NCBI RefSeq assembly: GCF_029869545.1
Contig: NZ_JARWQD010000369.1
Coordinates: 1-64,000 of the forward strand
Source: Nocardia wallacei
GTDB taxonomy: Bacteria > Actinomycetota > Actinomycetes > Mycobacteriales > Mycobacteriaceae
DNA length: 64,000 nucleotides
Reading direction: 5' to 3'
Below the pieces are notes generated by a model that saw only the letters and a list, made by a program, of their open reading frames with translations, searched no databases and was not told the DNA's origin. The position numbers and the translations under genes are program-made. Position 1 is the first letter of the stretch. Every line of letters begins with the position of its first letter. Positions 20,433-28,269 of this stretch are shown here, piece by piece.

Positions 20433-22567
20433 GCGGGACGGCGGAGCACGAGCAGGCAGCGAGCCGGAACTTCGATCGTGCCTGCGGCGGGGTATTCGGC
20501 TCGGGTCAGCCCGGTGGGCGTCGAACAATCGAGTGCGATCGACCATGCGGTGCCGTGGTCCGGGCCGGGAACGGTGAAGTCGATGGGGGCGTCGTGGGCA
20601 TTGAAGCACAGCAGGAACGAGTCGTCGCGGATGCGTTCGCCGCGCGGTCCGGGTTCGGCGATGCCGTCGCCGTCGAGGTAGACCGCCAGCGAGCGGGCGA
20701 AGCCGGACTCCCAGTCGGCGGCGGTCATCTCCTCGCCGCCGGGGGTGAGCCAGGCGATATCGCCCGGGCGGTCGTGGCCGGGGGCCGGGCGCCCGTCGAG
20801 GAAGCGGCGGCGCCGGAACACCGGATGCGCGGTGCGGAGCCCGATCGCATTGCGGGTGAACTTCAGCAGGTCCGAATTCTTGTGCGCCAGTGACCAATCC
20901 ATCCAGGATAGTTCGGAGTCCTGGCAGTAGGCGTTGTTGTTGCCCCGCTGGGTGCGGCCCAGTTCGTCGCCGTGCAGCAGCATGGGGGTGCCCTGCGACA
21001 GGGCCAGGGTGGCGATCATGTTGCGGCTCTGGCGTTCTCGTAACGCGAGGACCTCGGGATCGTCGGTGGGTCCCTCCACGCCGCAGTTCCAGGACCGGTT
21101 GTAGCTCTCGCCGTCGCGGTTGTCCTCGCCGTTGGCCTCGTTGTGTTTGTCGTTGTAGGACACCAGATCCCGCAGCGTGAACCCGTCGTGCGCGGTGACG
21201 AAGTTGATGCTGGCGCCGGGGCGGCGGCCGGTCGCCTCGTACAGGTCCGAGGAGCCGGTGAGCCGGGAGGCGAATTCGCCCAGGGTGGCCGGTTCGCCGC
21301 GCCAGTAGTCGCGCACGGTGTCACGGTACTTGCCGTTCCACTCCGTCCACAGGCTCGGGAAGTTGCCGACCTGGTAGCCGCCCTCGCCGACGTCCCACGG
21401 TTCGGCGATCAGCTTCACCTGGCTCACCACCGGATCCTGCTGCACCAGGTCGAAGAAGGTGGACAGCCGGTCCACGTCGTGCAGTTCCCGGGCCAGCGTG
21501 GCGGCCAGGTCGAAGCGGAAGCCGTCGACGTGCATCTCGAGGACCCAGTAGCGCAGCGAATCCATGATCAGCTGCAGGGTGTGCGGATGCCGCACATTGA
21601 GGCTGTTGCCGGTGCCGGTGTAGTCCATGTAGTGCGCGGGGTCGTCCTCGAGCAGGCGGTAGTACGCCGCATTGTCGATGCCGCGCAGCGAGATCGTAGG
21701 CCCCAGGTGGTTGCCTTCCCCGGTGTGGTTGTAGACCACGTCGAGGATCACCTCGATGCCCTCCGCGTGCAGCGCCCGCACCATCGCCTTGAATTCGGTG
21801 ACCGCGGCCCCGGCGCGCGGGTCGGCCGCGTATTCGTGGTGCGGGGCGAGGTAGCCGAAGCTGTTGTAGCCCCAGTAGTTTCGCAGTCCGCGGTCCAGCA
21901 GCAGGCGGTCGTGCAGGAACTGGTGCACCGGCATCAGCTCGATCGCGGTGACGCCCAGTGATTTCAGGTGTTCGACGATCGCCGGATGCGCGAGCCCGGC
22001 GTAGGTGCCGCGCAGCTCCGGCGGGACCTGCGGGTGCGTCATCGTCATGCCCTTGACGTGGGCCTCGTAGAGGACGGTCTCGTGGTACGGCCGCCGTGGC
22101 GCGCGGTCGTCGGCCCAGTCGAAGAACGGGTTGATCACGACGCCGGTCATGGTGTGCCCCAGGGAATCCCGGCCGTGGGTGTACAGCGACGGATCGTTTC
22201 CGAACTCACCGGCGAAGGCCTTGCCGTACGGGTCCAGCAGCAGCTTGCTCGGATCGCAGCGCAGCCCGAGGCCCGGGTCGTACGGGCCGTGCACGCGGAA
22301 TCCGTAGCGGCGGCCCGGGGCCACGGTGGGCACGTAGGCGTGCCAGACGTAGCCGTCGACCTCCTCGAGCGGGATGCGGGTCTCGCCGCCGGAGCGATCG
22401 ATCAGGCACAGCTCGACCCGCTCGGCGACCTCCGAGAACACCGAGAAGTTGGTGCCCGCCCCGTCATAGGTGGCGCCCAGCGGGTACGCGCTGCCCGGCC
22501 ACACGCCCAGCGGTGCCACATCACCGAGCGAATTGGGCGAAACCATGCCACCGACACTAATCGCCAC
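20429..22567 (-). CDS. treX: Glycogen debranching enzyme GlgX/TreX
   Basis: 712 aa isoamylase-type GH13 protein with an N-terminal CBM48 module (YPLGATYDGAGTNFSVFSEVAERVELCL). The catalytic residues lie in VDGFRFDLAAT (Asp nucleophile), IAEPWDVGEGGYQVG (Glu acid/base) and TAHDGFTLRDLVSYNDKHNEAN (third Asp). It hydrolyses alpha-1,6 branches to give linear glucans for TreY. Start is GTG 22567; ATG 22546 is a plausible alternative, and neither has a clear Shine-Dalgarno sequence. It is very similar to M. tuberculosis Rv1564c and is first gene of the treX-treY pair. Confidence 0.96.
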   Translation of the reverse strand: MAISVGGMVSPNSLGDVAPLGVWPGSAYPLGATYDGAGTNFSVFSEVAERVELCLIDRSGGETRIPLEEVDGYVWHAYVPTVAPGRRYGFRVHGPYDPGLGLRCDPSKLLLDPYGKAFAGEFGNDPSLYTHGRDSLGHTMTGVVINPFFDWADDRAPRRPYHETVLYEAHVKGMTMTHPQVPPELRGTYAGLAHPAIVEHLKSLGVTAIELMPVHQFLHDRLLLDRGLRNYWGYNSFGYLAPHHEYAADPRAGAAVTEFKAMVRALHAEGIEVILDVVYNHTGEGNHLGPTISLRGIDNAAYYRLLEDDPAHYMDYTGTGNSLNVRHPHTLQLIMDSLRYWVLEMHVDGFRFDLAATLARELHDVDRLSTFFDLVQQDPVVSQVKLIAEPWDVGEGGYQVGNFPSLWTEWNGKYRDTVRDYWRGEPATLGEFASRLTGSSDLYEATGRRPGASINFVTAHDGFTLRDLVSYNDKHNEANGEDNRDGESYNRSWNCGVEGPTDDPEVLALRERQSRNMIATLALSQGTPMLLHGDELGRTQRGNNNAYCQDSELSWMDWSLAHKNSDLLKFTRNAIGLRTAHPVFRRRRFLDGRPAPGHDRPGDIAWLTPGGEEMTAADWESGFARSLAVYLDGDGIAEPGPRGERIRDDSFLLCFNAHDAPIDFTVPGPDHGTAWSIALDCSTPTGLTRAEYPAAGTIEVPARCLLVLRRPA

Positions 22568-22679
22568 CCGGACCGAGCGGTGCGTGCGGTATTCGAGCCC
22601 CGGCCCGCGGGGCGTTCGTGCAGGTGGTGAGCTGGGCGGGGGCGGTCGGGATCAGGGCCGCGGTCAGCGCTGCGGCGAG

Positions 22680-23207
22680 TCAGTCCGGCAGCCAGCGCCG
22701 TTGGTAGCCGGTGCGGCGGGCGAGCCTGGCGAGGCCGCCGAGGGTGAGGCGCTGCAGCCAGGCTGGGATGCCTGCGAGGTAGCCGTCCTGGTACTCCCAC
22801 AGCAGGGCGAGGGCGAGGGGGTTGCGCGGTACCCCGGCGCGGGTGGTCTTGCCCGCGGCGTCGAGGGCTTGCCACAGGCGGAACATCTGCCAGTGCCGCA
22901 GCGGCGGGCGGATCTCGTGGTCGACCACGGTGCCGGGGGCCTCGGTCCAGAACTCGTGCACCGTGCCCGCCGGTGCCGACACCGAATCGCCTTGAGCGGC
23001 AGTCACTTCCGTGCCGTCGATGCGGAAACGGAGGCGGCCCTCGCGCACCGTCCAGGATTCGGCCAGCACCGGGTGCCAGTGCGGCCCGGCCTCGCGGCCC
23101 GGGGTGGGCAGGTGGTGCTCGAGGCGCAGGTATTCGCCGTGCTCGTCGGCGCCCTCCTCGACCAGCGTGACGCGATGGCCGTTGCGGAAGGTGAGCGTGG
23201 TTCCCAT
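22680..23207 (-). CDS. Cupin-domain protein
   Basis: 175 aa with an N-terminal cupin barrel. The metal/ligand motif PTPGREAGPHWHPVLAESWTV (residues ~36-56) and the second motif GDSVSAPAGTVHEFW are present; the C-terminal ~70 residues are helical and not cupin. The ATG at 23207 lies directly beside the palindrome shared with the divergent MarR gene, implying MarR control. Such cupins act as isomerases, dioxygenases or ligand sensors; no function can be assigned. Confidence 0.8.
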   Translation of the reverse strand: MGTTLTFRNGHRVTLVEEGADEHGEYLRLEHHLPTPGREAGPHWHPVLAESWTVREGRLRFRIDGTEVTAAQGDSVSAPAGTVHEFWTEAPGTVVDHEIRPPLRHWQMFRLWQALDAAGKTTRAGVPRNPLALALLWEYQDGYLAGIPAWLQRLTLGGLARLARRTGYQRRWLPD

Positions 23208-23219
23208 GCTCAAGATATA

Positions 23220-23230
23220 AAGGTAACCTT
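23220..23230. promoter_or_regulatory. Candidate MarR operator in the cupin/MarR divergent promoter
   Basis: AAGGT-A-ACCTT (23220-23230), perfect 5-bp arms around one base, with additional matched A/T positions on both sides (TATA... / ...TAATA). It lies between the cupin start (23207) and the MarR start (23237) in an AT-rich 29-bp gap, where it would cover both promoters or starts. Confidence 0.6.
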
Positions 23231-23236
23231 CATAAT

Positions 23237-23677
23237 ATGTCAATGGCCCATTCGGACGACAGCCTGCTGAAACTGCTCACGGTGCTCACTCGATCCGTCG
23301 AGCGCGACCTGAACCGCGAGCTGCGCGCGACGCTGGACGACGGCCTGCGCCCGGCGCACTACGCCGTCTTCCGCTACCTGGCCCCCGACGGCTCCCGCAT
23401 CGGCGACCTCGCCGACGCCGCGGGCATGACCCAGCAGTCCATGGGCGAACTCGTCACACATCTCGAACGCCGCGGACTCGTCGAGCGCCGCGTGGACCCG
23501 GCCGACCGCCGAGCACGCTTGGTGGCGGTCACCGAATCGGGCCGCGACGCCCTGAAAACCGCCCGCGACCACATCACCGCCATCGAACACCGATTGGCCG
23601 ATCACCTGGGCCGGGACCACCTGTCCGCCCTACGCCACCTCCTAGCGCAGGCAGCCACAGCCTTCCCACCCGAGTAG
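23237..23677 (+). CDS. MarR-family transcriptional regulator
   Basis: 146 aa winged-helix regulator. The DNA-binding part shows GSRIGDLADAAGMTQQSMGELVTHLERRGLVERRVDPADRRARLVAVTESG (residues ~53-103), a textbook MarR recognition helix and beta wing (DxRxR). It is divergent from the cupin gene with the operator-like palindrome between them, so it likely represses both. It is convergent with the MarR-GNAT gene, the two being separated by an inverted-repeat element. Confidence 0.9.
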   Translation: MSMAHSDDSLLKLLTVLTRSVERDLNRELRATLDDGLRPAHYAVFRYLAPDGSRIGDLADAAGMTQQSMGELVTHLERRGLVERRVDPADRRARLVAVTESGRDALKTARDHITAIEHRLADHLGRDHLSALRHLLAQAATAFPPE

Positions 23678-23687
23678 GGCTCACCTT

Positions 23688-23764
23688 CCCGCACCCCCTG
23701 TACGTTCCCGCACCACCTACAAGCCCATGTAGACCGTGCGGGAACATGCAAGGGGTGCGAGGGG
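23688..23764. repeat. Large inverted-repeat element, copy A (dispersed family 1)
   Basis: Arms of about 35 bp: the left contains CCCGCACCCCCTGTACGTTCC and the right is its near-complement (GGGAACATGCAAGGGGTGCG), around a short loop. It fills the 87-bp gap between the convergent MarR and MarR-GNAT genes. The same sequence recurs at 29415 and 30190, so it is a dispersed element that may act as a two-way terminator here. Confidence 0.8.
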
Positions 23765-24700
23765 TCAGAGCTTGCGGCGCCAGGTTTGGCCGGTGAGGTC
23801 CTTGCCGAAGCTGTGGTGGGGCTCGGATTCGGTGAGTTCGAATCCGGCGCGTTCGTAGATGCGGCGGGCGGAGGTGAGGACGTCGTTGGTCCAGAGCACC
23901 ATGGTGCGGTAGCCGGCGTGGGTGGCGAAGCGCAGGCATTCCTCGACCAGGGCGCTGCCGACGCCGAGGCCGCGCGCGGAGGGCTCCACCAGCAGCAGGC
24001 GCAGCCGCGCGGTGGTGTCGTCCTCGCGGACGCAGAACACGCAGCCGATCGGCTCGCCGTCCTGCTCGGCGATCCAGGCCCGCTCCGACTGCGGCTCACG
24101 GGTTTCCAGATAGTCGGCGACGATCCGGGCGACGAGCGTCTCGTAGTCGCCGTCCCAGCCGTATTCGGCGGCGTAGAGGGCGGCGTTGCGGCCGATGACC
24201 CAGCCGTAGTCGCCGGGGCGCGGGTCGCGCAGCGTGAACGGCGCTCCGGCGCGGCCGTCGAGGATGTGTTCGATGGTGCGCATGGCGTTGACGAGGCGGT
24301 CGCGATCGGTGGGGGGATGGTTCTCGAGCAGCGTGGCGACGTCGCGGCTGGAGCGTTCGTTCAGCTCGGCGAAGGCGGCCGCGCCCCGGTCGGTGAGCCG
24401 GACCAGCTGGCGGCGCCCGTCGGTTTCCGAGCGCTGCCGCTGTACCAGCCCGGCGCCTTCGAACCGGGACAGGATGCGGCTGAGATAGCCCGGGTCCAGG
24501 CCCAGTCCCTGGCGCAGCGCGACCACCTCGAGCGGGCCGAAATGATTGAGCTCGAACAGGATTCGGCCCTCGGTCAGGGAGAACTGACTGTCCACCACGT
24601 GTTCGTGCAGCACGCCGATCAGGCGGGTGTAGCGGCGGTTGAATTCGCGGACCGCGGCGATGTGGTCGGAGCCGACGGACGCGGCGGTGGCGGTGCTCAT
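23765..24700 (-). CDS. Bifunctional MarR-type regulator/GNAT acetyltransferase
   Basis: 311 aa fusion. The N-terminal MarR winged helix is at residues ~35-110 (FSLTEGRILFELNHFGPLEVVALRQGLGLDPGYLSRILSRFEGAGLVQRQR). The C-terminal GNAT domain is at ~155-308, with the acetyl-CoA loop VEPSARGLGVGSALVEECLRFA (motif R/Q-x-x-G-x-G/A variant) and the closing ARRIYERAGFEL. This architecture is widespread in actinobacteria; the acetylated substrate and regulated genes are unknown. It is divergent from bioA by 176 bp and not obviously part of the biotin regulon. Confidence 0.9.
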   Translation of the reverse strand: MSTATAASVGSDHIAAVREFNRRYTRLIGVLHEHVVDSQFSLTEGRILFELNHFGPLEVVALRQGLGLDPGYLSRILSRFEGAGLVQRQRSETDGRRQLVRLTDRGAAAFAELNERSSRDVATLLENHPPTDRDRLVNAMRTIEHILDGRAGAPFTLRDPRPGDYGWVIGRNAALYAAEYGWDGDYETLVARIVADYLETREPQSERAWIAEQDGEPIGCVFCVREDDTTARLRLLLVEPSARGLGVGSALVEECLRFATHAGYRTMVLWTNDVLTSARRIYERAGFELTESEPHHSFGKDLTGQTWRRKL

Positions 24701-24838
24701 ATACCTGTGCCTCGCTCGTTTTCGTGTCGTTTCGCCAGTATCGGCCGGGCGGCCGACAGTCGTTTGACTGAGTCAAAGGTTAGCCCACCGCCGGGCCCGG
24801 CGCACGGGTTTCGCCGCCGCCGCGCCGCCTCGTGGTAA

Positions 24839-24855
24839 CTTGAACGGCGTTCAAG
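24839..24855. promoter_or_regulatory. BioQ box upstream of bioA
   Basis: CTTGAACGGCGTTCAAG, a perfect palindrome with 7-bp arms and 3-nt spacer, 22 bp before the bioA GTG. Nearly the same sequence occurs before bioF (28239) and bioB (35264). BioQ of actinobacteria recognises TGAAC-N3-GTTCA-type sites at bio genes, so repression of bioA by the BioQ encoded at 34631 is the natural reading. Confidence 0.85.
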
Positions 24856-24876
24856 ACGCCTGCGCGAAGGATTCCC

Positions 24877-26145
24877 GTGGACCTCACTCCCGACGAGATC
24901 ACCGCCCTCGACGCCGCCCACGTCTGGCACCCCTACGGGGGCTTTCCGGCCAGCACCGAACCGCTGGTCGTCGCGTCCGCCTCCGGAACCCGGCTGACCC
25001 TGGCCGACGGCCGGGAGTTGATCGACGGGATGAGCTCGTGGTGGGCCGCGGTGCACGGCTACCGGCACCCGGTGCTGGACGCGGCGCTGGCGGCGCAGGC
25101 GCAGCGGATGAGCCACGTCATGTTCGGCGGGCTGACCCACGAACCGGCGGCGCGGCTGGCCCGGCTCCTCGTCGAGATCACCCCGGACGGCCTCGACAAG
25201 GTGTTCCTGTGCGACTCCGGATCGGTATCGGTGGAGGTCGCGGCGAAGATGTGCCTGCAGTACTGGCGGGCGCGGGGTCGGCCGGGCAAGCGGCGGCTGT
25301 TCACCTGGCGCGGCGGGTATCACGGCGACACGTTCACGCCGATGAGCGTGTGCGACCCCGAGGGCGGCATGCACGCGCTGTGGACCGACGTGCTGACCGA
25401 GCAGATCTTCGCGCCGATGCCGCCGAAAGACTATGAGCCCGAGTATGTCCGGGAACTCGAGCGCCTGTTCGCGGCGCACGCCGAGGAGATGGCGGCGGTG
25501 ATCGTGGAACCGATCGTGCAGGGCGCGGGCGGTATGCGGTTCCACCATCCGCGCTATCTGAACGAGCTGCGTCGGCTGTGCGACGAGCACGGGGTGCTGC
25601 TGGTCTTCGACGAGATCGCCACCGGATTCGGCCGCACGGGAACGCTTTTCGCGGCCGATCGGGTGGGCGTGCGGCCGGATGTGCTGTGCCTGGGCAAGGC
25701 GCTCACCGGCGGGTACCTGACGCTCGCGGCCGCGCTGTGCACCGCGGAGATCGCCGAAACCATCAGCGCCGGGCACGGTGGGCTGATGCACGGGCCGACG
25801 TTCATGGGCAATCCGCTCGCCTGCGCGGTCGCGGTCGCCTCGATCGAGCTGCTGCTCTCGCGCGACTGGGCGGCGGAGGTGACCGGGATCGAGGCGGGGC
25901 TGACCGCGGGACTCGCTGCCGCACACGAGGTTCCGGGCGTGGTGGAGGTCCGGGTGCGTGGCGCGATCGGTGTCGTGGAACTCGATCGCCCGGTGGATAT
26001 GCGCAAGGCGTCGCATGCGGCCGTCGAGGCGGGCGTGTGGTTGCGGCCGTTCCGCAACCTGATCTACACGATGCCGCCGTTCATCAGCAGTGGCGAGGAT
26101 GTCGCGAGAATCGCCGCCGCCGTGGTCGCCGCCGCTGCCGCGTGA
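24877..26145 (+). CDS. bioA: Adenosylmethionine-8-amino-7-oxononanoate aminotransferase
   Basis: 422 aa class III PLP aminotransferase that uses SAM as amino donor to make 7,8-diaminopelargonate, the third biotin-ring step. Diagnostic features are the HVWHPYG N-terminus, [19 protein letters not shown]-like [22 protein letters not shown], and the PLP lysine in [14 protein letters not shown] (Lys274). The start is GTG 24877. It corresponds to M. tuberculosis Rv1568. A BioQ box overlaps its promoter region. It is separated from bioF by a TetR/monooxygenase pair and a small gene. Confidence 0.97.
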   Translation: MDLTPDEITALDAAHVWHPYGGFPASTEPLVVASASGTRLTLADGRELIDGMSSWWAAVHGYRHPVLDAALAAQAQRMSHVMFGGLTHEPAARLARLLVEITPDGLDKVFLCDSGSVSVEVAAKMCLQYWRARGRPGKRRLFTWRGGYHGDTFTPMSVCDPEGGMHALWTDVLTEQIFAPMPPKDYEPEYVRELERLFAAHAEEMAAVIVEPIVQGAGGMRFHHPRYLNELRRLCDEHGVLLVFDEIATGFGRTGTLFAADRVGVRPDVLCLGKALTGGYLTLAAALCTAEIAETISAGHGGLMHGPTFMGNPLACAVAVASIELLLSRDWAAEVTGIEAGLTAGLAAAHEVPGVVEVRVRGAIGVVELDRPVDMRKASHAAVEAGVWLRPFRNLIYTMPPFISSGEDVARIAAAVVAAAAA

Positions 26146-26175
26146 GTCCGGCAGGGCGGCAGCACGTTCCGGTGG

Positions 26176-26364
26176 TCAGTGCCGGGCGCGTTCCACCGCC
26201 TTGCCGATCGCGTACCCGACGAATCCGCCGACCAGCACTCCGATCACGAAGATGACGAGCAGGAAGACCAGTACCGCGTCGCGGACCTTCTTCAGCAGGC
26301 TCGCCGCCTCGTAATACTGGGCGGCTTCGGCGGATTGGGCGAGCACGGCATGGGTGACACTCAT
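26176..26364 (-). CDS. Small single-pass membrane protein, function unknown
   Basis: 62 aa from ATG 26364: a short polar N-terminus (AEAAQYYEAASLLKKVRD), then a strongly hydrophobic helix (VLVFLLVIFVIGVLVGG) with GxxxG-like glycines, then a basic tail (GKAVERARH). It is too short for domain assignment and lies tail to tail with bioA. No homologue is recalled. Confidence 0.6.
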   Translation of the reverse strand: MSVTHAVLAQSAEAAQYYEAASLLKKVRDAVLVFLLVIFVIGVLVGGFVGYAIGKAVERARH

Positions 26365-26447
26365 GCGCGCGATGCTGCCAGATCGCGGCGAACACGGCTC
26401 GGTGGGGTGGTAAGGGGGCGCGCGACACGGGCTGGGGACGCCAGCGG

Positions 26448-27017
26448 TCAGGCGCGAGTGGTGAAGGCGCGCAACAGGGTTCGCACGATGTCGTGCAATC
26501 GATCTCGGGTCAGCTCGAGGGTCCCCGCCCCGGCCAGGTGGTCGAATACCAGACCGTCCAGGCAGGCGACGAAGGCGTGTGCCTGGGGTACCGGGTCGGG
26601 GCTGCCGAGCGCCGCCAGCAGCTGCTCGGCCGGTCGGCGGATCCGGGATCCCGCGTCGGCCAGCGTGTTTCGCAGTTCCGGCCGCCTGGTCGACTCGAGG
26701 GCGAGCTCGTAGCGGGCCAGCATGCGCACCCGCTCGGTGGTGATCCACCGCACGGCGAGATCGGCGATGACACCGGCGATCTCGTCGGGGTCGGTCGGCA
26801 GCGGGCCGATCGTCTCGTCGAGGTCGTGGGCGGCGAGCCGGTCGACCGCCGCGGCGAGCAGTGCCTGACGGGTGCGGAAATGGTTGGAGCACGAGCCCTC
26901 CGGCAGCCCGGCCGCCTGGTCGACCGCGCGGTGCGTGAGTCCCCGCATGCCCGTCCGGGCCAGCGTCCGGATCGCCGCATCGGCGAGCAGGGCACGTCGG
27001 TCTGCGGTCTCGGTCAC
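26448..27017 (-). CDS. TetR-family regulator controlling the adjacent monooxygenase
   Basis: 189 aa, GTG start. The N-terminal HTH is AAIRTLARTGMRGLTHRAVDQAAGLPEGSCSNHFRTRQALLAAAVDRL (residues ~14-61), followed by a PaaX/TetR_C-type ligand domain. Two palindromes with the shared half-site ACTACA lie in the 74-bp gap to the divergent FAD-monooxygenase, a clear repressor/target arrangement. The ligand is probably an aromatic compound handled by that enzyme (inference). Confidence 0.88.
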   Translation of the reverse strand: MTETADRRALLADAAIRTLARTGMRGLTHRAVDQAAGLPEGSCSNHFRTRQALLAAAVDRLAAHDLDETIGPLPTDPDEIAGVIADLAVRWITTERVRMLARYELALESTRRPELRNTLADAGSRIRRPAEQLLAALGSPDPVPQAHAFVACLDGLVFDHLAGAGTLELTRDRLHDIVRTLLRAFTTRA

Positions 27018-27043
27018 GATCGGTTCCCTTTCGTCGGCGCCTG

Positions 27044-27081
27044 AACTACAACTGTAGTTGGACGATGACTACAGCTGTAGT
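27044..27081. promoter_or_regulatory. Twin palindromic operators for the TetR/monooxygenase pair
   Basis: AACTACAACTGTAGTT (27044-27059) and ACTACAGCTGTAGT (27068-27081), both fully symmetric, with centres 23 bp apart (about two helical turns). They occupy the divergent promoter between the TetR gene (start 27017) and the monooxygenase (start 27092). Side-by-side spacing suggests two dimers bound together. Confidence 0.8.
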
Positions 27082-27091
27082 GGAGGGTGTC

Positions 27092-28243
27092 ATGGGAGCT
27101 ACCGGGCGGGCGATCGTGGTCGGCGGCGGCATCGGCGGGCTGGCCGCCGCCATCGGACTTGCGCGGCGGGGCTGGCGGGTCGAGGTGCTCGAGCGCGCCG
27201 CGGTGGCGGGGGATGCGGGGTCGGGTCTGGGGTTGTGGCCCAACGGGGTTCGGGCGCTCGATGCGCTGGGGGTGGGGGAGCGGGTGCGGGCCCGGGCCAT
27301 GGTCGAGACCGAGGGCGGGGTCCGCGATCGGGCGGGGCGGTGGATGTCGAAGACCGACACCGCCGAGCTGGCCCGGCGGTACGGCCCGATGGTGGTCATC
27401 CACCGGGCCGACCTGTTCCGCATTCTGCGGGATGCGTTGCCCGCCGACGCGCTACGCCTCGGTGTCACGGTCACCGGAGTCGAGGACCACGGCGGCCGGG
27501 TGCGGGTCGCACACAGCGAGGGCGTGTCGGAGGCCGACCTGGTGGTCGGCGCGGACGGGCTGCGCAGCCGGGTGCGCGACGCGGTGTGCCCGCGGGCGCG
27601 CGGGCCGGAGTACGCGGGGTACACGGTCTGGCGGATGGTCACCCGGCCCGTGCCGAAACTGCACAGCGGTGGTGAAACCTGGGGCCGCGGTGAGCGTTTC
27701 GGTGTTGTCCCGCTGACGGATGGTCGCGTCTACATCTACGGCGCCGTCAACGCCCCGGAAGGCGAGTGGAGCCCGGACGGCGAATGGGCGGAGGTGCGAC
27801 GGCGATTCGGCGCCTGGCACGATCCGATCCCCGCGCTGCTCGACGCGGTCGACCCGGAGGCCGTGCTGCGCCACGACATCTACGACCTGCCCCCGTTGCG
27901 GACCTTCGTCCGGCATCGCATCGCGCTGCTCGGCGACGCCGCCCACGCCATGACGCCGAACGTCGGCCAGGGAGCGAACCAGGCGCTCGAGGACGCCGCC
28001 GCGCTCGTCGCGCTGCTCGACCGTCACCCGATCGAAACGGCCCTGACGACCTATGACCGCCTGCGCCGCCCGCACACACAGGCCATCGTCCGGCGCTCCC
28101 GCCGCGTCGGCGCGGTGGCTCAATGGTCCTGGCCACCCGCAACGATGCTGCGCGACACCGTCGTTCGCCTGACTCCGGGACGAGCCGGATTGGGTGCGCT
28201 GGCCCCGATCCTCGACTGGCGCCTCCCCGGCGCCCCGTCCTGA
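27092..28243 (+). CDS. FAD-dependent monooxygenase (PHBH/zeaxanthin-epoxidase-like group A)
   Basis: 383 aa. It has the Rossmann FAD motif VVGGGIGGLAAAIGLARRGW (GxGxxG, residues ~8-27), the DG motif LVVGADGLRSRVR, and the GD motif HRIALLGDAAHAMTPNVGQGANQALEDA, all three marks of class A flavoprotein monooxygenases that hydroxylate aromatics with NAD(P)H. ATG 27092 is chosen because GGAGGG lies just upstream; the earlier ATG 27065 sits inside the operators. It interrupts the bio cluster, and its stop codon overlaps the bioF BioQ box. The substrate is unknown. Confidence 0.88.
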   Translation: MGATGRAIVVGGGIGGLAAAIGLARRGWRVEVLERAAVAGDAGSGLGLWPNGVRALDALGVGERVRARAMVETEGGVRDRAGRWMSKTDTAELARRYGPMVVIHRADLFRILRDALPADALRLGVTVTGVEDHGGRVRVAHSEGVSEADLVVGADGLRSRVRDAVCPRARGPEYAGYTVWRMVTRPVPKLHSGGETWGRGERFGVVPLTDGRVYIYGAVNAPEGEWSPDGEWAEVRRRFGAWHDPIPALLDAVDPEAVLRHDIYDLPPLRTFVRHRIALLGDAAHAMTPNVGQGANQALEDAAALVALLDRHPIETALTTYDRLRRPHTQAIVRRSRRVGAVAQWSWPPATMLRDTVVRLTPGRAGLGALAPILDWRLPGAPS

Positions 28244-28255
28244 ACGGCGTTCAAG
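28239..28255. promoter_or_regulatory. BioQ box upstream of bioF-bioD
   Basis: CCTGAACGGCGTTCAAG, matching the bioA box at 16 of 17 positions, 14 bp before the bioF start. It overlaps the stop codon of the monooxygenase gene (28241-28243), so the bioF promoter must lie within that gene's 3' end. Confidence 0.85.
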
Positions 28256-28269
28256 TATGCTGCTGTGCT

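Noticed and set aside
18795-20681. A 628-codon plus-strand ORF opposite treY
   Set aside because: Antisense shadow of treY with no motif and no start signal; TreY on the other strand is certain.
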